DNA of 64,000 bases from Diadema setosum (GCF_964275005.1 NC_092689.1:9932700-9996699), one strand, 5' to 3'; shown: positions 11,901 through 25,727, counted from the stretch's first letter. Program-made: numbers and translations. Notes: generated by a model from the letters alone, not told the origin.

Positions 11901-14900
11901 TCAAATTTCTCTTTCTGTGATTTCAGTCAAAGTCAAAGTCATTTAATACAGCTTTTATGATTTACGGCGCTTCGCCACACTAACCCATCCTAGTTTTAAC
12001 ATTGATTTTCGTTACCGTAAAACGAGGAATGTTTGCGTGCATTTTAATTTCGCAAATTTCGCGAGAGCCAAGAGTCGCGAAATTAAAATGCGCGTAAAAG
12101 TTCTTGTCTACACGATACACATTGAATGTTAGACGCGACTCGTGAAAATTTCATGCCGCGAAAAAGTTTATCGGCTCCAATTCGCGAAAATTTCATGCCG
12201 CAAAAACATCATGTTTTACACTACCCTATAGCAATGTTAAATCTAGGATGGGTAAGAATGGCGAAGTGCCGTAAATAGGTTACCTGTACTCACTACCTGA
12301 GTATTATAATCTTTGTGTGTGTGTTTTTCTGTTTGTTTGTTTGTTTTTTGTTTTTTTTGGGGGGGGGGAGGTGGAGGAGATGGAAGGAAGACAGTGAGCA
12401 GAGCTGTACATCAAAAAGTTTTATGATATCTGGAAGACTCATGATTCAAAAAGTCAGCAACAGTTTCAAGATTAGAGGACAAATGAAGAGTTCATATCGT
12501 CGCTGGGGTGACAAGACCTTGTATCTCAAATTTTGGTGAAAATGACTTTTTTGCATTAGTGGTCAAATAATCGGTTAAGTGATATCCTGTCCAAATCCCA
12601 GCTGTCTTACCCCAAAAATGAAGCCACCACGGCATGTCAAAGGAACGGCTATCCCATTCAGTATAGTGCTTTGGTCGCCATGTTTTTTGGCTCTCCTGAA
12701 CATTTGACATTTTTGAGATACGCGGTCTTGTCGCCCCAGCGACGATATTGTTGTACGAATGCCTGTTGGTTATCCATAGTGATATCTAAAATTGAAGAGA
12801 ACTGCACAGCATCTAGCACCCTGATATAGTATCATCTCATCAGATTTACTATCTTTATATTCTAAGTCCTGTTACTCCCTTGAGAACTAGTTCAGATAAT
12901 AAGTTCTGCCTTATTGTTGCCTGGATTCGTTAATAATCTGAGATGATGGTGTTGCAAGATGTACAGGTTCAACATTGTTGGCTATATTCTAGCATATGCA
13001 CACATACACACTTACAAATTTAGTACATGTGTGTGTATGCATACATACAATACATAATATGTATATTGACATACTTACACACACATACAATTAAAACATA
13101 CAAATACACAACTACCCACACACGCACACACACAAAATACTCACACAAAGCTGTTGTTTGTTGTAGATCGTTTCGTCGAGTACCGCTAGCAATTACTATT
13201 ACTGAAACTCCAGGTGGTTGTTGGTTCAAGTTGCAGAATGTCTGCTCAAGTGAACACAACGGCATATTAATTTGATTGGATGGAAGGTATTGCCAGTGAG
13301 AGGCGTAGAAAAGAACAAAGCCTGACAAGAGTCATGTGACTTGCTACCTCCCCCACAGAGATTAAATCTATTGTTAGGCAGGAGTTCCTTTTTTTTTTTT
13401 CTCTCTCTCTCTCTCTCTCTCCTTGTGTTTATGTTTGTGTGTGTGTCTTTAAGTTTGAACACAGTGTAACTGAGAACATTAGTATTGGATATGTGTAAAT
13501 CAATAGTGAATATTATGAAGAAAGATAGGGGCATACAAATATAGTTTGCGCTTGATTTATCACAATTAGTGTCAGTTAGGAAATCCATTGTTATTTCTTC
13601 CTGTGTGATACGTGATGCCTTTGTGTGTGTGTGTTTTCTCGCTGTCTGATGTAGGACAAGTGGCGCTGCTCCGAGTGCGATCAAATCAACAACCCGGTCC
13701 ACGGCTACTGCTCCCACTGCTGGGCCCGGAGAACGGGATGGCTCGCTGACGAGGACCGCAAGAACCCCTCGGAGCGACTCGGCGACAAGCACACCCTCCG
13801 CAGAGCTCTGTCCGCCCCTGGTGAGTGGACTGTTGTTTTAAAACCAAACAAAGAAAGTTAGAAAGAAGTTGTGCCTTTTACCTTTCTTCCAAATAATGTG
13901 ATTTATCCCTTTGTCAACAGTAGCCACTTAGGAATAGTTCCTGTTATCAGCGTTCATTTGTTTATTGAACGATCTGCACGCTTGTCACTCTCGTAAATTT
14001 TGATGGGTTAAATATGATCCCGCTTCATTGTTGTCAAGTAAGAGTCATAGGTCATGCTGATTTGTAAGCAAAACCCAGTCAGAAACACTTTCCAACTTTG
14101 TCAAAAGATGAGATTTCAGTTTGTGTTCAGTTATTTTTGTGAGAATTTCATCACGTTCTTTCTCATCAGTCTATTGTGATATAGAGCAGTGTCATTTCTG
14201 ATGCTGTGGTTAATGTAATTCAATTTTAGGTAGCCAACTGCATGGGTGTGCCACAAACACTGTGCTATCTTTATGTGCAGACATTATTGTACTTTTACTG
14301 ATAGTACCGACTTCTACAAGTTATTGGGTTTTCAAGCGTGATCTCCATTGGTCATATTTTGGTCTTCTTAAAAGCAGTGTAGTAGTGATTTTAGAATGAT
14401 ATTTGCATTACAGCCAAAACAATGGCACAAGCTGGAAAGTCCCTTTTCAGAGATAGTCCTCACCCCCCCCCCCACCCCGGTGCTGTAGTTCATGGGATAT
14501 TGTTTGCTTTGATGTTGCAGCCGGCTGCCACCAGAACAGCCTTGTTCAGGCCTCCAGTATCACAAGAGTTGTGACACCAACGGGACTCTACCCCGTGACC
14601 ACTGACGAGGCTGGAACAAGCCACATGTCCACCCGGCAACGCAATGTCCGTGCGTATGGCCAGCTGCCGTACTTGCCACCGGCAGGGAGCGGTGGCCAGG
14701 ACTTTGCCGACGGTAAGAGCCGTGCCAGCGAGGATGACCGATGTGAAACCATTCCAGGAAGCAGCAAACATGTCTTGGGTCAGACCACCATGTCCTCCCC
14801 TACTCCCATCAGGACCTTGCAGGGGATCCGCTGCGAGGGAGCTAGGCTCTCTGCTGTCGCCGAATCCACAGAGGATGTTGCTCCTGGAGATTCGGAGAAG

Positions 14901-15815
14901 GCCGGAGTTGACGAGTGTGGACTCCTCGTAAGGAGTAGTGCCGGGAGCGGGAGTGAAGACTTTGGAGTTGGTAGCGATGGATGCCAGCCAGTAGCGGGTG
15001 CGGCTGACACGGTCTCTCGCCACTCGACTGATAGCATCAGTGTGGAGGAAGGTTTTGAATCGGCAGGAAGCCTCGGTAGGAAGCGGAAAGCGCTCTCGGT
15101 CAGTCGCGAGGATTCTGGTGTCTGCATGAAGCGGCACATGTCAGGGCGTTCTGAGGGCGAAGAGGCCCCTCGCTCATCAAATGACGCAGGGCTATGGTGC
15201 TCCAGTGAGATCAGCCCGTCACCTGTCATTGATGCCAGTTCCAGTGAGGCTCTTCTTGTGGGACCCGTTTCCACATCAAGTCCTGTTCCTCTGAGAATGG
15301 GTCAGCTAAGAAAAACGGACCCTCCTCAATTATTCCCCCATCAAGTGGGAATCACGCCGCCGCAGAGTCTCAAAGAGGACACCATGAAAAATGTTGTGGG
15401 TGTTGGTCATGTTGGATCGAGCCCATCCGATACAAGGTACCTCACTGGTAGTCCACACCGTGAGGAGCAGCGAGAGAGGAGTGTAGTTGGTCAACTTCAT
15501 CCCGTCAGTCATCCGAGCAGTCCAGTGGGCAAGCAAGAACCCCTGCACAAACCCTTAAGTGGAGGGAGCCATCCAGAGCACAGCCATCAGCCCACCAATG
15601 CTCCGATGATGCCAGCGAGTGAAGGCCCCACCCAAATGCACGAACAGCTGTGTCGCTTCTGCCTCGTGCGCCCCAAGACGGCCAGTATCATCCATGGCCG
15701 CACCGGACACCAGGTCTGCTGCTACAAGTGCGCCAAGAAGCTGCGCAAGCATGGGAAGCCGTGTCCAGTCTGTCGACGCCCCATCCAGCACATCATCAAG
15801 AACTTCTTCGCCTGA
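8691..15815 (+). CDS. mdm2: Mdm2/Mdm4-like E3 ubiquitin ligase, central and C-terminal exons (N-terminus unresolved)
   Basis: Five exons join in phase: 8691–8935, 10617–10760, 11796–11873, 13655–13820 and 14521–15815 (stop TGA 15813–15815), giving 641 residues after the first joined codon. The order matches the MDM2 family: basic/Ser-rich segment, acidic domain, RanBP2-type zinc finger, long linker, C-terminal RING. Family role: E3 ligase that binds and ubiquitinates p53 and itself, homo- or heterodimerising through the RING. The RING and the C-terminal aromatic tail are well conserved. The linker between zinc finger and RING is about 400 residues, against roughly 110 in human MDM2. The N-terminal SWIB (p53-binding) domain should lie upstream; only weak candidate exons are visible at 4.1–5.3 kb. 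MDM2 and MDM4 cannot be told apart here; a single pre-duplication gene is expected in an invertebrate. Confidence 0.92.
9478..9531. repeat. (CA)n microsatellite
   Basis: cacaca runs with a few interruptions, in mdm2 intron. Similar CA tracts occur at 13076–13146, 22341–22377, 23502–23527 and 37977–38011. Confidence 0.9.
10617..10760 (+). CDS. mdm2: mdm2 exon: acidic domain, first part
   Basis: Acceptor tttttgccacag|gaa and donor gag|gtgatc; phase 0 at both ends, 48 codons. The peptide contains DDLWFMEDDRFSIEYEVAS, matching the vertebrate MDM2 acidic-domain stretch that reads [20 protein letters not shown], followed by Ser/Asp-rich sequence. In MDM2 this domain makes a second contact with the p53 core domain and binds ARF and ribosomal proteins. 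Confidence 0.88.
11796..11873 (+). CDS. mdm2: mdm2 exon: acidic domain, second part
   Basis: Acceptor tgtccttgcag|ata and donor gag|gtaggc; phase 0 on both sides, 26 codons. The peptide IFVEVGSSSDSRFADEDTTD corresponds in position to the '[20 protein letters not shown]' part of human MDM2. It is short and acidic, and fits exactly in frame between the preceding acidic exon and the zinc-finger exon. Confidence 0.85.
11961..12276. mobile_element. TIR element interrupted by a family A MITE
   Basis: Outer inverted repeats of about 43 bp: tttacggcgcttcgcca at 11961 and its inverse tggcgaagtgccgtaaa ending 12276. Nested inside is a second family A MITE (12015–12221, TA duplication, ccgtaaaacgagg termini). 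It sits about 90 bp past the donor of mdm2 acidic exon 2. Confidence 0.75.
13655..13820 (+). CDS. mdm2: mdm2 exon: RanBP2-type zinc finger
   Basis: Acceptor gctgtctgatgtag|gac and donor cctg|gtgagt; starts in phase 0 and leaves one base. It encodes DKWRCSECDQINNPVHGYCS and then HCWARR, a C-x2-C-x10-C-x2-C finger with the W and N typical of RanBP2/NZF fingers. It aligns directly with the MDM2 finger (WKCTSCNEMNPP...CNRCWALR). In MDM2 this finger contacts ribosomal proteins L5/L11. Confidence 0.95.
14521..15815 (+). CDS. mdm2: mdm2 last coding exon: long Ser-rich linker and C-terminal RING
   Basis: Acceptor gatgttgcag|cc; two bases complete an Ala codon from the zinc-finger exon, then the frame is open to TGA at 15813. 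About 375 residues of low-complexity Ser/Gly/Pro-rich linker precede the RING (15651–15812), which begins CRFCLVRPKTASIIHGRTGH and continues with CCYKCAKKLRKHGKPCPVCR. This is the MDM2-type C2H2C4 RING with the HGKTGH-like loop and the basic KKLRK segment that serves as a nucleolar signal in human. It ends IIKNFFA, keeping the C-terminal aromatic residues needed for RING dimer activity. Long open frames on the opposite strand (about 14.5–15.3 kb) are shadows of this GC-rich exon. Confidence 0.96.
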
Positions 15816-16290
15816 TCTTGTGATGGTAATTTCAGCATCGTTGAATTTGTTCCAGAGCAGTAAATTAACAAGTTACGTTCTCGCAATTAACCCATCGGAG
15901 GTGGTTCGATAGTGTTAAGACACATACTTTCCACAAATCCCCAGCATGCTCTTGTCTTGTATCAATATAAGTTACCCCGCTGAAAACCATGCTATGCTTG
16001 TGTAAAGCCAACTTGTTATGGGGCTTAGTCATCTTTGAGTTACAAATGTCTTATTTATAAAACAGAGCTAATGACCTAATTTAATGATAGTATTGATTGC
16101 AATGAATGCTGTATTTGTATTGTCCTTGTGGTTTTCCTCTGTAATAGGATTTCAAGGCCTTGGGCTTTATGCTTTGTAAGTCTTCAAGTTCACAAAATGG
16201 CATATTTGTTTATACATAATTGATTAGTCAGGGGTTTGATCCCTTCAATTCACATTAATAAAAAAAAAAAAAGATACCATGAAAAAGGTC
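15816..16290 (+). other. mdm2: mdm2 3' UTR (probable)
   Basis: AT-rich sequence directly after the mdm2 stop. An AATAAA lies at 16257–16262, but it opens an A-tract, so its use as a polyadenylation signal is uncertain. The true 3' end could be further downstream. Confidence 0.4.
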
Positions 16291-19200
16291 ATGACATTAT
16301 CTATAGACTGATTGGGATACTTTCTAGTTTCAGCCTTCAAGATTTTTTTTTCTCTCAAAATTTTGTCATATGAAAGTAAGTTCTATTTTATGAAAAGAGG
16401 CAAAGTCAGGCTCGCAGTCATTCATCTTGCAGGAGAAGATTGATGTTGATGTTTTTTTAAAGGGGATGTTTCAGTGAGCTAATTTGATTGTTTGTAGTTG
16501 TTTCTTTTTCCTTTTTTTTTTCTTCTTCTAATGATTTGTCTTGTTGTGAGGCCTGTGTCATGCAGGGCAAATTAGGGCGAGTGCCTTGTAGGGCAATTTG
16601 GTGATAACACTTTCTTCCCCCTGAAGTGGGAGGATATGCAGTAGTATATAACCAAAGATATGTTTTTAGATCTATGGTTGATTAAAAAAAAAAATCAAAA
16701 ACAACTTACAGACAAAAAAAATGAAGAAATAACGAATGTGTAGATACAAGAGAGTTATGAAATAGAATATTTAAAGTATATATTTAGACCAGTGAATTGT
16801 AAAGAAATTGAGTTCTTGCCATATTTTGTGAGTGATATCACTAATATTGTAATATGTACAGTACATGCTCTTTATCATGAGATGTGGTATGCAGTGCAGA
16901 GTAGATGAGGTGTAATGAAGGAGGTATGCCTCAAATAGACAACAGCTGGTCAATTTTGAGTCCATTGTTAGAAAGAAATGCCCAAGAGTTTGTCTGGGTC
17001 AACAGTATCCTGTACAATTATTTCAAGAGTGATAAAGGCAGTTTTCACATCAAATACAAAAAAGAAAAAAAAAAGAATAGTAATGGGTGATAAATCATAG
17101 TGAGCAAAAAGATTTTGATTTCTGTGAAGATTCTACTTGGGAATATATGAAAAATGGGGTGGGGTTGCTAATACTAGGTTAATTGTTCTGCAGAGATAAG
17201 CAGAGATAGGGTGTCATCGTAATCTAATATGGTGTTAGCGCCGAATGCTAAAACTTCAAATCGAATTCATTCACATTCTTGTGCCAAAACCTTTGACTTC
17301 ATATCATCCACCTTTTCCAAAGCATGTCAGGCAGTTAGAAGCAGTCACCCTGTCATTTGCTGGGTATTATATTTTCTTCTGCTTCCATGTTCACCGTGGC
17401 TCTTAGATCCATGTCATATGATCTGTGAACAGAGAGAGAGAGAGAAAAAAAAAACCATTTCACGGTCCATACTTCTTGGACGCTTACCCTGTATTAAAAC
17501 ACACAGACTGCGCAGGCCATTCCTGCTCTGGTTCATAATCAGGTGATCATATCATCACTTCAGAACCAGAATAGCATGAACTTGATATGAACTTAGGAGA
17601 CTTTGTACAGTGTTGGTGCCCTGTAGCTCTCAATCAGCAATACATATTTAGAGACGGGATTCCACTGATAAAAACTGTATCATATCTTTGCGTACAATAA
17701 ACTGACAAGAACGGCACTGGTGCTTTGGTGGAGATGGGACCAAACTTTGCACAAAAAGACACAAAACAGTTCATATGTAAGATTATCAACAGAGAAGTAT
17801 ATTGTGTCAGATGTGGGGTTTTTTGTGTGTCATACATCTCGTCGATGTTTTGTTACCCAGCCGTTTAATGCACATCCTAGTCAATCATAAACAGACATGT
17901 ATTCTTTAATCAATCGGCATGTAAAAAAAATATCAATATATATAGAGAGGTCAGTGGCAACTCAGTGAGCACAGCTGAATGTCCATGTCCTGAGATATAT
18001 CACGAGAAATTGTTTTCAAAGGATCTCCTTCAGTTATGAAGATAAATCTGCATTGTCTTGATATTTGTTTATTCAAAAGTTAAATGTCAAACCTGATTAT
18101 GTGTGTCTGAGTGGTATTATGAGATTTTTCTTTTTTCTTCTCTTTTTTTTTTAGCAAGATTGAGAATTGAATTATTTAACTTTTGTGGTTCACATGTGTG
18201 TGTTACCATGGGTTTCTTTAACCAAACATTTATTTACAGATGATAAGTGTGTGGCTGTGTATTTTTTGTGTATCTGTGTGGTGTTCTATTTCGTCACATG
18301 TTCCCTGAATTATATTTAACAGTGTGTGAGTTTTTAATGCACAATACAGTAGAATAGTCAATTATTGTTGAGTTTTGATATTCACATACAGGTAAATGTA
18401 TCCAGTTTTCAAGCCCAAAATTGAGCTAATTTATTTCAATGATAAGTTGGATTTGCTGTCAAAATTTCATTTAAACCCATTAGAATTGTACTCTTTGCAG
18501 AGTGTGAACAATTTAATCAAAATTGAATTTTAGTAAGATGTGGGATGAGTTTGTTCCAACATATTCATCTGAGCTTTCAGACTTGTTTGAGATTACAGTA
18601 TTGATGTAGTCTCTGATAATAGTATGTTTTTAAAACTCTTTCTTGTCTGTTAGATCTGATGCTATGAAAAGATATACTTCATTCAGTTCCCTATAATCTA
18701 AGCTTGGTTTATATTCATCAGTATAATTTATAATGATTATTGAAGTAATATCAAGGTTAGAAACAGGCCTTAATCCTGATTTTAAGTTGAAGACAAGAAA
18801 GAAAAAGATATAGTATGTGATCTCTTGTGCATTGTGTGTGTAAGATGTCATGAAATATGAATTTTTGTTAAATTATTATACTGTGAATGATGCCAAGAGG
18901 TAGGGGTTATGGTGTGTGAGCTGTATTTCCTTACAACGATACGTGTCGTACAGTTTGACATCACTCTGTTCCAATCAAGATTTTGATGTACTGTACATGT
19001 GTGTTGGCTAGTATTTTGAACAGATTTCAGTTGTTGTGTTCATATCGAGTCACATCGTAGAAGATATGTGGTGAGGTGACATTGTGCAAGATAATGTAGG
19101 CGAGAGTGCAGTATAAATTGCAATGTTACTGACTTTGCTGGCTTTCCAGTTTTTAACTGACAGAGAGATATGCTTCTAGCTGGGTTCAAATGTGGGAAAT

Positions 19201-22200
19201 TATTTCCTCACAGCAGGGTGTTGAATAGATAGCAAGTGGTTATTTTGTAAATGGAGGTGTTGGTAGTGTGTACATTTGATGGATCCGTGATAGCTGAAGT
19301 ATCTGTGATTCGAACTGTAGACTGCATGACAGTGATTGAGTGGTTGTGTTTTGTGGTAGGGTACTGATGTGCTAAGACTTGCGTCGTATAGCATACACGT
19401 GATTAGAGAGGCGAGGAGAATCGCTTTAAAAAAATTAAACATTAAAAAAAAAGAGACAAAAAGAAAGGATGGAAACATGAATGTGTAAAATGTGTTCACC
19501 AGGGTTCCCACATATTTCTGTGTGTATTTTACTTTGCCTGTATAGCTCTGGAGATGTATTACCATCATTGTCAAATTGATTTTGCTGCCTTTTGTGTAAT
19601 ATTTTGAAAATACATATAATCTAATTATAAAATTTAATCTTAAAGAGATCTATCTATCATCATAAAATGCATTTCTTACAATTTTTTATTTCACAGTCAT
19701 GCCTAGTAGCATGTTCTTGATCATACTGACCAACATGTACTAACCTTACCATAGAAAATGATATCAAAGGGAATAATATAGAGAATAATACATTTTGTGC
19801 TCTTTTGTGCAAATTTTCAGGACTCTGATCTTAAATGATGCCGTGAACATGGCAGTCGTGGAAAAAATATCATTAAGTCTTGGAACAGACGTTGCATTCC
19901 ATTTCTGATCTCAATAATACAGTTGCGCCTTTTGTAGCTTTGTAGAAACAAGAAAAAAAAAACAACAACAAAAGAAGCATTGTAGTACAATTGCAACTGA
20001 CATATGTTAACACCAAGTTATGTTCAAAAGATGTGCATATAATTATTTGCATTTTTCAGTGACAAAACTTCATTTATTACAAGTGACGGGACGCTAACAC
20101 TTCAAAAGCATGAGATTTGAAAGTTGCAGATGACAGTAAACCTGCCAAGTGGGTGAAGCTTTTTTCTTTCGTCTTTTTTTTTTTTTTTTTTTTTTTTTTA
20201 CCAAAAAGTCTTCTTCAAGGGACATGGTTGTATATCCAGTATGCTGAATATGTGATATATTGTGTAATCGCTTTAAAATTATGGACACATGTTCAGTTGT
20301 CATGAAAATTCTATCAAACTTGCATAACAAGGGTCTGAAAAGTATCTGTCTTCAGTATATTCATGCAATTATCATTTCTCTTCTCTTTTTTTTTTTTTTT
20401 TTCATTTTGTCCTGAATTTTGCACTTCTGGTATTATGAAAATTATGTTTGTGTATATAGATGAAAAAACAGAAAGTCAATACTGTTTAAAAAAAAAAGAA
20501 GTATAGCATAGGATGTACACTCCACATTCTGCCAGGAAGCAAAAGCAGCATGTACCATATTTTTCACATTCATGGACAGAAAGTGCCATCCTTATTGTCA
20601 TTGAAATTCTTCAACAAACCATTGTGGACAATACCTAAAGGATACTCTAGGGGGCAATGCATATTCTGGCTAAAGTACAGAAACATACAGAGAAGATCCA
20701 GCTTCCAATCTGGAATATTGATATCCTCAGTACATACAATGTGTTTGAGATTTCTTTTAACAACTGGTATACTAATTCTGTTGGAACCAATTTTGATAGC
20801 TTGAACTTATTGTAATCCTTTCAGTATATTTGTGATGACTGTTTTTACGTGTGAGCTAATGTGTATTAAGATAGCTTGCCATTGCATGAAACATTGTACA
20901 GGGAGATCAATATATTATATAACTTCACAAAAGAGAGACAAAGTAATATATTCACTATATACCTTCTTGATTCATATGTCCTGTTTTAAAGATTTTTTTT
21001 TTCTCTTTTTAAGGAGTAGTTTTCAAACTTTAACTTGTCTTTGATGCACTCTTACTTTGAATATATGCATATATTCTTTGGCATTCTCAATTAGCTTCAT
21101 GCTCCTAATGATATTAAAAACATTAGTTACCATGAGAAGAAAGTTGTTCAGGAAACACTGGCCACATAGCCCTTTTGCTTTGGATACTCAAATTGACAAA
21201 TTTATTTCTCGTGAACCATTTATTAACGTTTTAGTGATATTAATGACACAGACAATAGTGAGTGATATTGTTATTATATATTGGTTTACAGGGGAATGAG
21301 TCCAGATTATTCCGATAAACCTTCCTCTGATAGTCTTTGCAGTGATATGTGCACAACATGTTTGTGAAATTACCTGTTTGTATTATTTTCCATAAAGCTA
21401 TACAATTGTACATCAAAACAACTCGATGAATGGGGTACAATATATACAATGTATGTATAGAGTGAATTTATATCATGTCATCCTGAAAGTTTGTTAAATT
21501 CCACAACAATGAATATTATACTCTCTCTCTTTTTTTTTTCCCCAAGTCATCATATTTCTGATTTTCAAGACCTTGGGGGAAAAAGCTGGTGTGGGTCCGT
21601 ACCCAATGTTGTCAGTAACTTATATGATAGACCAGTTGATGCTAAAGGAGCTCAATAGTCAAAATTCACATGAATACATTTTACTGCTGCTGCATGTACT
21701 TGGTTATTTCAGCCTCAGATGAAATTTGTGTCTAATGCTCTCTCCTCTCACACACAATATCATTATGTTTCATGTCACATTAAAAAGATAAATCTTCCAC
21801 ACCAACAGTTGATATTTTGCCCCATCATAAACTCTGAAATGACTCTATGAGGTAAAAACAAAGGGGGTTGATGGTATTGTGTTGTAAATTCCATTTTTGC
21901 TTATGGCTGTCCTATGTCTTTTACAAATGCAATTCTAAACAGTTCAAAAACATGTATAACTGGGTAGCAGAAAGTGCTACATAATGTCGACATAAAGTCC
22001 TGGATATTAAGGAATGATAGTCAAATGTGAAGACACTACATTTTGTTTAAATATTTTAGGGTTTTTTTGTGTGTATCATGGTTAAATTTGTAGCACAGCT
22101 GATTATTTCTGTATGACCCCTCACTGTGTGCAGATGATTTTTCTTCAAAAATTAATGTTGGGAGCACATTTTCCATGAACTGTATTAAGTACGACTGTAA

Positions 22201-22345
22201 AGTGGTAGTCGTTGTTTGCAGTCTGCATTTAGTGTTTTTCAAAGTGTGATGTGGCTGTCAGTGTGTTCAGTAGATTTGCAGACTGCAGCAGTCTCTCTGT
22301 CACAAAAGTTTTGTTGTAGCCACAAGCAGCTGTTTTGTAAACACA

Positions 22346-22378
<33 letters not shown>

Positions 22379-25300
22379 TTGCCTTAAAGAAGCACTCTGC
22401 AAGAAGTGTGTGTAAGTTGTGAAAAGCAGTGAAATTTAGGAAGGCTTGTTCATCAGTCAGATCAACGTACGTAATGAACATGGAAAGGTAGACTGTGATC
22501 AGTTACTGCATCAAGGGGACAGTGTAAGAAATGCATTAGCATGAAAATCTGCCAATGTATTGAATGATATACACGAAATGTGATTAGAGTTACATATTAG
22601 TGCTCATGTCAGCTTAGATTTCTTACCACGAATTCTTAAGATGGCATTTTTTTCGGTAAGTAAACAAATTATTCCTGGGGGCAAATTTTTCAGCGTCCAG
22701 ATGTATGTCCAATCTTGTGCATCACATCCCAAATTCAGATGCAGATTTTGATGACTCTCATTGGCAGAAACACTTGGTAAAGAGGACTATGTCAGTGAAA
22801 TATGTTTTTTTTTTTATTTTGCACAATCCAAGGAGCGCATGTTCTTCCACTTTCCCCTCGGCACATAGAAATCAAAGCTACACATCCGAGTGTGAGCAAA
22901 CCGTGAATTGAAAAATCCGAGAAACAGGTGAAACAGTCGATTGTGTAGTTCATACTGTTGTCCTTTTATGGGTAGATTATGCATTGTGGGTTATGTATTC
23001 AGTGGCTGGTTCAGCTTCACAGATTGCTGCAACCTGTACTTGTCAATGTAATGCCACTTTGTGTATATTGACAGAGTACTTGTATTTCATGCTAATGTGT
23101 CGGGATTGTGGTGATATAGTGAGATCACAGGAGACCCTCTTATAACAGGGACCTAAACATAAAGAAGAACATGAAGATACTTTGTTATATCAGGTTTGTC
23201 ACTATTAGGGTGCAACAACAAAGACCTGCAAAATCATCTTGTATTTAAGAGGGTTGTCATATCCAACCTCTTTATAATGAGGTTCTACTGTGAATGTGTA
23301 AAAGTACTGGGCAATACTGATGGAAAAAAATAGTATCTTTGAACGGATCTGACCTGTCACTTACGTCTTAGATGACCGACTGAATGAGTATGATAATTTT
23401 CTCCTTATGAATCAGATGTTCCTCAGAAACAAACAGACAAAAAAATGCTGAATTGTTCTTACTGCAAGCTGCAAACAATCATCAAGACCCACTCTCTATG
23501 TGCACACACACATACACACACACACACGCTTGAGAGTTAATAGTGGAGTGATGCAGTCTCCCCAGAGGGGTGGGCATTATTTGTTTTATGAATTCACGGC
23601 ATTTCAAGTCACGGCAACTCTTTTGAGTGAATGCTTACCAATTCACACTTCCAGTGAAGAAGGATTCAGCCATGCTTTGCCAGCTTGAATTGGTCACATT
23701 TATCCATGTGCAGATGTATTTCAGACAAATTTCTCTCTAGTTTTATTCATAGAAAATTTAACCTTCTGAAGCCATTTAAAAGGCAGAAAGAAAATGCGCT
23801 TGCAGCTCTTTTTGACTTTGTACAGCCATTCACGCTTGGCTTTAAAAGCGCATGTTATGATGCAATGTGCCTGTTGTTTTCCAATTGCATTGCATATTCG
23901 ACTGCTGTGTTTTGAAGAGATTCATTTCGATTCGTGAAGGGTTTAATTCATGAACCATTTTTTTTTTTCCTTGCATTGTCTTTCTGTGCTTTTGGAAGGT
24001 TGGAGCATGTCAATTTCATGTTTGCATGTGTCAGATCAGAAAACATCAAGAGCATGGGGTGAATAAAGATGGATATATCTATTTATTTGACAAAAAAAAA
24101 GGGTTTACCTGGAGTATGCAGATTTCTTCCTCTGTCCAAATAAAGTGTGAAAGGTGAATGCATAAGAGTACAGTAACAAGTATATCATGTGAATAGCTGT
24201 TAGTGTGATCTAGCTGAATGTGTGTGTGTGCTTGTTCTCTAGACTTTTATCAAAGTAATGTTTTTATTTATAGAAAGTGTGAAGTAAAGGCTATCCTTGC
24301 AAGAAAAGCTTTATTTGATGTGGTTTCAGTGAGTTCTGTTACAGTATTTGAACAAAGAGGTGAAGACTAACACCATATTGACCACACTACATGGCAAATT
24401 ATATTATTACAATCTGGAGATCAGTCACGCAGTAATTTCACACAAGAGGATTTGCTTACAAAGATTATATTGTTTACTAGTATCACATACATATTGTACG
24501 TGCAGTCTTTGATATTACAGATTTCATAATATACATATTACACTAGTTTTTCGCTTCTCAAACGTTACTGACATCTTGCCATTTCTAATGGTCTACTCCA
24601 AGTTAACAGTCTCGACTGCATTCCTCGGTATGTCTTAACTTGACCTGGATTTCAGAGGTTTTAAGAAGCAGAGGTTTTAGGCTTAGGATTTGGTGGAAAA
24701 GTTTTGGGTGTGGGTAATTTACATGCCAGATATAGTAAAAATTGATATGCAACTGGGATACACACCAAATCACCATTCCAACGACACATGTATATGTGAT
24801 GCATCTTCACAAAAGCCATATGATGTTGGGAAAATGATTTTTGGTTTTTGACAGATATAAATTTGCCAGATGTCCAGGTTTGAATTGACATATAATTTGT
24901 CCCACTTCATTATAGGGAAAATATCTAAAAAAGAATTAAAAACTAGAAAACTGTTACTATAGGTTGTAATGCCAAAGTAGGCTTTACAGGCATTTTTCTT
25001 CTGTCCTGATCTCTGATTTTAAACAGGTACATTACAACGCATCACACATGCACATGTGACCCTAGGGGGAGAAGTACTTGAACTTGAAAGCAAAAGGGCA
25101 ACCATATAGCAAATTGCATTGCAAATTACACTAGCTGACAAATGGCTACACATGTACGATAACCTGATTTTTGACGACTCCCACCTCATGGATCTCTTAA
25201 CACAATGATAATCTCTTAACATAATGATAAATATACCATCTCTGCACACCAGTTTGTCTTTTTTATTCTTAAATCCGAATCACAGAGCTCGGGTTGCATA

Positions 25301-25727
25301 ACTTTCCACGGCACTGGGCTAAGATTTACAACAGCAGCCACCAGAATTAAGAGAAAAGACATGCAGACCGAGGTGTGGTCGAAGAAGCACTGGTCTCAAA
25401 CTTTGGAGACCCAACCCTGGAAGCTGCTTGCAAGACTTGCAGTAGCGGCAATTGATTAAGAGTGGAGTAACTAAACCAATTATACAACCTTGTACTCGAA
25501 TGTTGGTAAGTGTGAGAAGTTCAGTCTACTCTTGAGAGTACTTGATATAATATGAACCTAAATCAATGTACACTCTGTTGCACCTTATATCTGAGTAAAT
25601 GATTAAGCTTTCACTTTGCATTATTGACACTGTATCTGGCTGATATGAAAACAAGCAAAATAAGGTCTGGTGTGCCCGATGTTTTGCTCCTCTCATGAAG
25701 AGATTCTTGTGCAGCTCAAAATGAGTA
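16291..25727. other. Intergenic between mdm2 and tsg101, no gene seen
   Basis: AT-rich, with T/A homopolymers and CA microsatellites. No open frame over about 125 codons, no family resemblance and no clear splice-linked exons. Part could be extended mdm2 3' UTR. Confidence 0.55.

Noticed and set aside
14490..15274. Long minus-strand open frames (215 and 164 codons)
   Set aside because: Antisense shadows of the GC-rich mdm2 last exon, whose plus-strand frame carries the RING.
22341..23530. CRISPR-like spacing of CA tracts
   Set aside because: Plain microsatellites in a metazoan genome, with no repeat–spacer structure.
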